12,550 bases of DNA. It comes from Amoebophrya sp. AT5.2. Lineage: Eukaryota; Sar; Dinophyceae; Syndiniales; Amoebophryaceae. Shown in pieces: positions 8,277-12,550 of this stretch. The position numbers and the translations under genes are program-made. Location: assembly GCA_005223375.1 (NCBI GenBank), contig RXOD01005770.1, positions 1 through 12,550 on the forward strand. The letters run 5' to 3'. Under the pieces are notes generated by a model. That model did no database searches. It was given only the letters and a program-made list of their open reading frames with translations, and was not told where the DNA came from. Numbering within the stretch: the stretch's first letter is position 1; every line of letters begins with the position of its first letter.

Positions 8277-9331
8277 GATTTTGCCCTTTCGCTTTTATGG
8301 AAAAGGTAGGAGCAGTACCGCTACTGTAGAATCAAAACCAAGTAGGTCGGAAGGTCGTGGCACGACAAAGACATGCCGACCACCTAATATCGAGGGGGTT
8401 GTACTTATTATAGCAGGTCGCTGCACGCAGGAAAAAATCAAAATGCACGTCGTGAAACCACGACTGAGGGCGTGAGATCTGGAGACCACACACTTTGAGG
8501 TATAAACCGTAACCGATCCAATTAATTTGCTCCCTAGAAGATCATGAGGCGGATCGTGAAGCGCTGGGATACGATCGTCTTGGATCCTAGAGAGCTGAGA
8601 TTTCCACGAATCAGTGCAGAATCTTTTTGAACCACTCGCATTTTCCCGCACGTGGCCGTTCGGCGACGTCTGCGCCAGCAAGGACAGACAAGAACCCTAT
8701 CTGATACAACTAAAAAGTAAATACTGACATGTACATCGTGACCACCATGCCGCACAACGGGCACGCAAGATAATGACAGGTAGCAAGGGGGAACTAGAAG
8801 CGTAAAGAAAGCAATAGGAATACCAGGACAGCCCTGCGTCTGCGCCATAACGCGCCCGGCCCCTTGACGATGCAACGTCTGCCAGAAAATAAAGAGCCTC
8901 CGCGGTTCGCAGCGTCTCGCGCGTTTCCTCGCACGTCGGCAGCAATATGATGAAAGCCGAAATCACCCCTGAAATCCAAGCATCTTCTCCCCTAGTCTCT
9001 TGGTTTAGTTGTCCAACGGATGGATGATAGTAGTGGCGCACGTATGAATGAAAAACCTATGACCACCAGCCAAAATATTGTACTGTACAGAATAGATTAC
9101 CGCAAAGCGCTGCCCTTGTAGTTGTAGTTCTCGCTTTAAATCAATTGGTTCAGTTTGTAAATGAGTCTCAGAATCTGTGCCTAGCTTTAAAATGCGTCAT
9201 AGGTCCTCTTCGATAAACTTAAAGTCCAGTTTTCACGTTCGAAACGGTTTGTAAACTCAAAATCTTCTACCTTAGACCTGCGGTGGAATTTCAATTTTCC
9301 CAAAAAGTTCGACCTCGTAAATCAGCACGAT
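8277..9331. other. Spacer upstream of GPN2
   Basis: No protein-like frame, tRNA or other RNA gene was seen. The longer open frames (up to about 128 codons on the minus strand) have random-looking composition and no spliceable continuation into GPN2. The GPN2 promoter and 5' untranslated region, and the 3' region of the gene to the right, should lie here. Two small hairpins with the same six-base stem, GTCGTG/CACGAC, occur at 8354-8366 and 8449-8464. Confidence 0.5.
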
Positions 9332-10863
9332 TCAAATCCTCCATATCGGGGTGTCCCCGAGAATCTCCTGACTGGTCCTCGTCGTTCCGCGCGTCGGAAT
9401 GACGTTGATGCGCTTCCCGCTCCGCATGCCGTTTCCACCCCCCCGCAGGTACCACGGCACGTACAACTCCTTCTTGAAACTCCCCGCGAGAGGCTGGGTT
9501 GTAGTTAGTGAGATGAGAGATGAAATCGATGCAAAACCAAAAACCGGTTCGTCTAGCTGACAAGTGGTACCGGCGGCGTCTGCGGGAATAGTGTTTTTCC
9601 GCTTGCCAGGCTCACGCTTTCTGGCCCCAGCAGCTTTCCTGGCAGGCTTTCGCTGTGTTTCATCATAAACCCCGGCTTGTTCCCCTTTGATAGCGCAGCG
9701 GCCGCCGGGCTCCCCCCGTGCAGCTGCTTGAACCGGAACGTCCACGCCGGGCGGCTGTCCGGCGGCACGCTGCCCGCCCGGGAGCCTGCTCCGGCGGACA
9801 TCGAGGCGGACTTCGACCGGGACACGGGCCGGGGTTTGTAGTGGATCTTCGTACACGCGTGATTCCACGCGATCTCGACTCCCGGCGTGGACGCGCGCTT
9901 CATCTCCGGCGCCAGGACGGGCGGTCGCGCGTACAGGTTAATGCCCTGCTCGAAGGCTTTCTTTAGCAGGGAGCCGTTTGTCCTTGTCGTGCCACCTGCT
10001 CCGGCACTCAGAGAGCCCACCTCCTGCTCGTTGTCGGTGGTGAACGTGGTTCCGTCGAGGTCGTCGAACTCAAGCTGCTGCGTCTGCGTAGTGCCGCTCA
10101 GAGTCCCGTTCAGAGAAGCGGAACGGGCAGAAGCGTTTAGTTGTCTCCCGCCGCCAGCTCCAGCACCGCGACTCCGCATCGCCCGTGCCCGGCTGTGCGG
10201 GGCGGAGGCTGCGTTAGCGCTCCGCTTCATTCCGCTCCCAAATTGATGTTGCGGCGCGAAAGCTCCGACCCCCGCAGCACCACCTGACTCTGGCAGCCAC
10301 GCCGACGGGGCCGTGCTGCTCCGCAGCGCAAGGAGCTCCTCGCCACTCATGTCCGCCGCCGCGTCATCATCCCCGTGGAATTTCACGCCCGCCACGGGGT
10401 GTGGCCGCTTGCCCACTCGTGCGTGCGCCGTCCCGTTCGCCGCCGTGCTGCTTCGTCCCGCGTTCGCCGCCTGCTGAAACTCCCGCCGCTTCGAGGTGGT
10501 GGTCTCGGACCGGCTCGGCGGGCGACTGTTCGGTCGGCTGGTGCTCCGCGAGGAGGGCTTGCTCGACGAGGCGGCAGTAGTTGTATTCAAATTCATCGCG
10601 TTCCCGCCGGCGAAGTTCCGCTGCCCCACGAGGGACGGCCGCTCCGGGTCGCCGTTGGTGTTAACAAGCTCCGAGGCCGCGTGGTCCAGGCTCTGATTCT
10701 CCTGCAGCGAGCTGTTGTAGTACAGAAACGAGTGCAGCGCCGGCGACTGGGGCGGTTGCGACCCCGTGGGCAGCGGGAGAGGGGACCGCGCGCGCTCCGG
10801 CTGCTGACGTGGCTGCGAGACCACCGACGTCTGCGAGAAACTACGCTGTTCGGAAATCGACAT
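9332..10863 (-). CDS. Unrecognised Ser/Pro/Ala-rich basic protein, two exons (10863-9616 and 9493-9332)
   Basis: Exon one gives 416 residues from the ATG at 10863 and exon two gives 53 residues and a TGA, 469 in all. The N-terminal half is low complexity: Ser/Gln/Pro-rich, then an SR-like stretch (SRSTSRPNSRPPSRS), then Ala/Gly-rich. A basic patch follows around VSRSKSASMSAGAGSRAGS. The C-terminal 100 residues look better ordered, with AWTFRFKQLHGG, then KELYVPWYLRGGG and TSQEILGDTPIWRI; the last two come only after splicing. No signal peptide, membrane helix or known domain is seen. It is likely an intrinsically disordered cytosolic or nuclear protein with many potential phosphorylation sites. 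The start could be a splice acceptor instead (TTCCTCAG directly precedes the ATG), so further 5' exons are possible. Confidence 0.7.
9494..9615 (-). other. Predicted GT-AG intron, 122 bases
   Basis: The donor GTGAGC follows codons for GPES, and the acceptor AACCCAG is preceded by a good branch-point motif, CTAAC, 13 bases upstream of the AG. Both sides are phase 0. Without splicing the frame ends 20 codons later; with splicing it continues into a protein-like tail. This is the best-supported conventional intron in the window. Confidence 0.75.
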
Positions 10864-12229
10864 CTGAGGAATCGATATCGATCAGAGGAGGTCAACGAGA
10901 AGTTATATTGCGCTGCGATCAGACCGAGGACTCGGCTGTCTGAGGAATCGGCTGTCTGTTGTCAGTGTCACCAGAGCGGCCGCGACCACGATTTCCGTCT
11001 AATAAAACCTTAACAGCTACAACCGTGCCTGGGGGAGTACAATTATTGCCGTTTCGATACGATCAGATCGCTTGACGCCGATGAATACGGCTGCGGGTTC
11101 CGCTCCAGAGGACATTCTACGAGAGATAGCATTGCGTTTCGGGTGAGAAAAAAAAATGGGGTGCTCCTACTGCTGCTTCGCTACTTCATCTATTAGAGCA
11201 GGCGTCAATAATTAAAGGCCTGCTTGTGATCCCCCCCGAAGAAAGTCACCAGCTGCAGTTGCTCACGGAAATAGAATGCCCAGCCCCAGTCTTCTCCCGC
11301 CACGACCCGGACCCGCAAGGAAGACGATGGATCTGATGACTATTCTCGATTGATGAGAGTGAGACGAAAATTCTTGACCATGGAACCATGACACAAGAAC
11401 TACACCCTACATATTGCAGCGCCGCAATACTGAGTCGGACACACTGCAGTCAGGGCGGACGAAAAACGCCACCTGCTCCGATATTCTTTTTATTCAGCGT
11501 ATTGATGTAAATGTAGCAAATCCATGTATACACAGCGAGGGCGAAAAAATGATGTTGTGAGTAGGTTCTGAAGGATTTCGGCGAGCAGCAAAAACGAGCA
11601 TACTTAGCTTCTATCGATTCGTAATCATGTCGATGGCGATGGCCGCGGCTGCAAGAACTTCGAAATCGTCCTACGGTACGCAAACGCAAGCACGTCAATG
11701 AGGGGACACCTTCTATGAGTGTATGCTTGTATCCGAACTACTCCACCTTGTAGCTATGTAGGGATCAGATCTTCACTACTGATAGTTCCTTATGGGGTAC
11801 TTCCAGTTCTCGTCCCCGTACGACTGTCTGATAGTTCTACACAACTTCTACGACACATGATAGTGATTTTTACCGGTATGATGTCGACGCACCAGTATCT
11901 TCTAAATATCTTGCCCGATTTCTTGGCTTTGCGATGTAATTGACCGTAACGCTGAGAATCTATTTGCATGGTTGGGCTTTCTTGATACCTGTATCCATAG
12001 TATACAGCATTTGGTGGTGCCGTAGTGAATCTGATGATGAAAAGTGTGCATTTACTTGTACCGGTAGAGCGTAGCAAATTAAGGGACCTCGTGTACTCGT
12101 ACTGTGCGAGAGCAGTACCAAAATCGGTTTAGCAACGTCTACTCGCCGCCAGAAACAGGATGGGGCTCATTGCCGTCTTCTTCTAGAACTGATCCCGGAC
12201 GATTTCCATCACGATCTCCCCATCTCCAT
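10864..12229. other. Spacer between the EF-hand gene and the Ser/Pro-rich gene
   Basis: No firm gene was found. 11450-12229 is AT-rich with scattered stops in all frames. 10918-10962 carries a small direct repeat (TCGGCTGTCTG twice, 18 bases apart). One short frame at 11339-11205 has a protein-like appearance and is listed separately. No tRNA-like A/B boxes were seen. Confidence 0.45.
11205..11339 (-). CDS. Possible cryptic exon or tiny gene tail, very tentative
   Basis: A 44-codon stretch between a TAG at 11342-11340 and a TGA at 11207-11205 reads RVRVVAGEDWGWAFYF, then REQLQLVTFFGGDHKQAFNY. It is more protein-like than other frames in this spacer, and an AG at the upstream TAG could serve as acceptor. 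It has no ATG and no identified partner exon. Chance alone could give an open stretch of this size. It might be an upstream exon of the gene starting at 10863, but its own stop codon argues against that unless a donor lies before it. Confidence 0.15.
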   Translation of the reverse strand, partial: SSDPSSSLRVRVVAGEDWGWAFYFREQLQLVTFFGGDHKQAFNY

Positions 12230-12550
12230 CTACGGCGGCGACTGCGATTTCATCATCGCACAAAACTCTTCGAAGTCGATGACGCCATCCTTGTTCGTAT
12301 CGAATTCCTGCATCAGCTCCCCGATCTTCTGCAGCTCCGACGGCGGCAGCCCAGTCTGCAGGTTCTCGCCGCCCAGCACCGTCTTCAGCTCCTCCTGCGT
12401 GATCTTCCCGTCCCCATCGCGGTCGAACACCTGTTTTTTTCGTATTCCACCATCGAAAAGTTGAAATAAAAATTTGTATGTTGAGTAGTAAACTAAAGCT
12501 AAGTATAGTAAGTATAGTGTGTAGCCGGAACGCGCTCCAGAGCAGGTCCT
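12230..12550 (-). CDS. EF-hand protein, C-terminal exons; probably calcium-dependent protein kinase (partial)
   Basis: The last exon (12430-12230) encodes two complete EF-hands: loop one DRDGDGKITQEE and loop two DTNKDGVIDFEE, each with acidic, Asn or Thr ligands at positions 1, 3, 5 and 9 and Glu at 12. It ends FCAMMKSQSPP and TAG. A piece of the preceding exon is visible at 12550-12525 and reads DLLWSAFR, which with VFDRDGDG completes the entering helix of the first EF-hand. In CDPKs this pair is the C-terminal lobe of the calmodulin-like domain that switches on the kinase when calcium binds. The pattern (SAF..FD.DG.GKI..EEL, then DG..DFEEFC.M) matches apicomplexan and plant CDPKs. The kinase domain would lie outside the window, so a calmodulin- or centrin-like protein is not excluded. 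Confidence 0.8.
   Translation of the reverse strand, partial: RTCSGARSGYTLYLLYLALVYYSTYKFLFQLFDGGIRKKQVFDRDGDGKITQEELKTVLGGENLQTGLPPSELQKIGELMQEFDTNKDGVIDFEEFCAMMKSQSPP
12431..12524 (-). other. Predicted non-canonical intron, 94 bases
   Basis: The two flanking EF-hand exon pieces must join as ...TTC CGG | GTG TTC GAC to restore AFRVFD. That leaves an AT-rich insert beginning CTACAC and ending AAACAG. If the ambiguous G is moved, it begins GCTACA and ends AACA. No placement gives GT-AG, or GC-AG, while keeping the EF-hand frame. The insert contains in-frame stops, so it must be removed. Confidence 0.6.

Noticed and set aside
8295..9041. Minus-strand frames of 113 to 128 codons upstream of GPN2
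   Set aside because: Composition is random, the frames overlap one another, no splice partner exists, and GPN2 is complete from its own ATG.
9300..9340. tRNA B-box-like GATTCAAATCC at 9329-9339
   Set aside because: No A box at proper spacing and no pairing acceptor arms; it overlaps the end of a supported exon.
11626..11700. Short plus-strand frame starting MSMAMAAAARTSKSS
   Set aside because: Only 24 codons, no supporting partner exon, and it runs against the strand of all other genes.
1..12550. CRISPR array, insertion sequence, prophage or other bacterial mobile system
   Set aside because: Genes are interrupted by short introns and encode eukaryotic proteins. There are no regularly spaced repeats with spacers, no transposase and no terminal inverted repeats that I could see.

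Overview
The window is nuclear DNA of a single-celled eukaryote. Every gene I can support is on the minus strand, so the layout reads from right to left. Exons are GC-rich and spacers and introns are more AT-rich. The introns I can place are short, about 94 to 122 bases (up to about 240 if two tentative ones are real). Proteins contain long Ala/Gly/Gln/Ser-rich low-complexity stretches. A calcium-binding C-terminus resembling calcium-dependent protein kinases, an apparently non-GT/AG intron and a one-strand gene array together point to an alveolate, perhaps of the dinoflagellate/syndinian type. That placement is inference; there is no spliced-leader or ribosomal sequence to settle it.

Layout from right to left. 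12550-12230: the last two exons of an EF-hand protein, probably the C-terminal calcium module of a CDPK. 12229-10864: a spacer with no clear gene and one weak cryptic exon. 10863-9332: an unrecognised Ser/Pro/Ala-rich basic protein of 469 residues with one GT-AG intron. 9331-8277: spacer. 8276-6870: GPN2, a GPN-loop GTPase, uninterrupted and carrying a roughly 140-residue low-complexity insertion. 6869-5698: a spacer with three copies of an 18-base repeat. 5697-3877: a predicted secreted-type membrane protein with an acidic N-terminus, LQKEPGG-type tandem repeats, a Gln-rich coiled coil and a C-terminal membrane helix. 3732-2864: a two-exon membrane protein that may be a separate gene or the continuation of the previous one. 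2685-2257: an open stretch that looks like an exon, owner unresolved. 2134-1: a large Lys/Glu/Ala-rich coiled-coil protein with three tandem repeats of about 105 residues; it runs off the left edge.

Only GPN2 (RNA polymerase assembly and nuclear import) and the EF-hand module have recognisable functions. Nothing ties the genes into one pathway. The most interesting points are the non-canonical intron in the EF-hand gene, the possible fusion of the two membrane-protein gene models, an intron that itself encodes a membrane helix, and the large repeat-built coiled-coil protein at the left edge.
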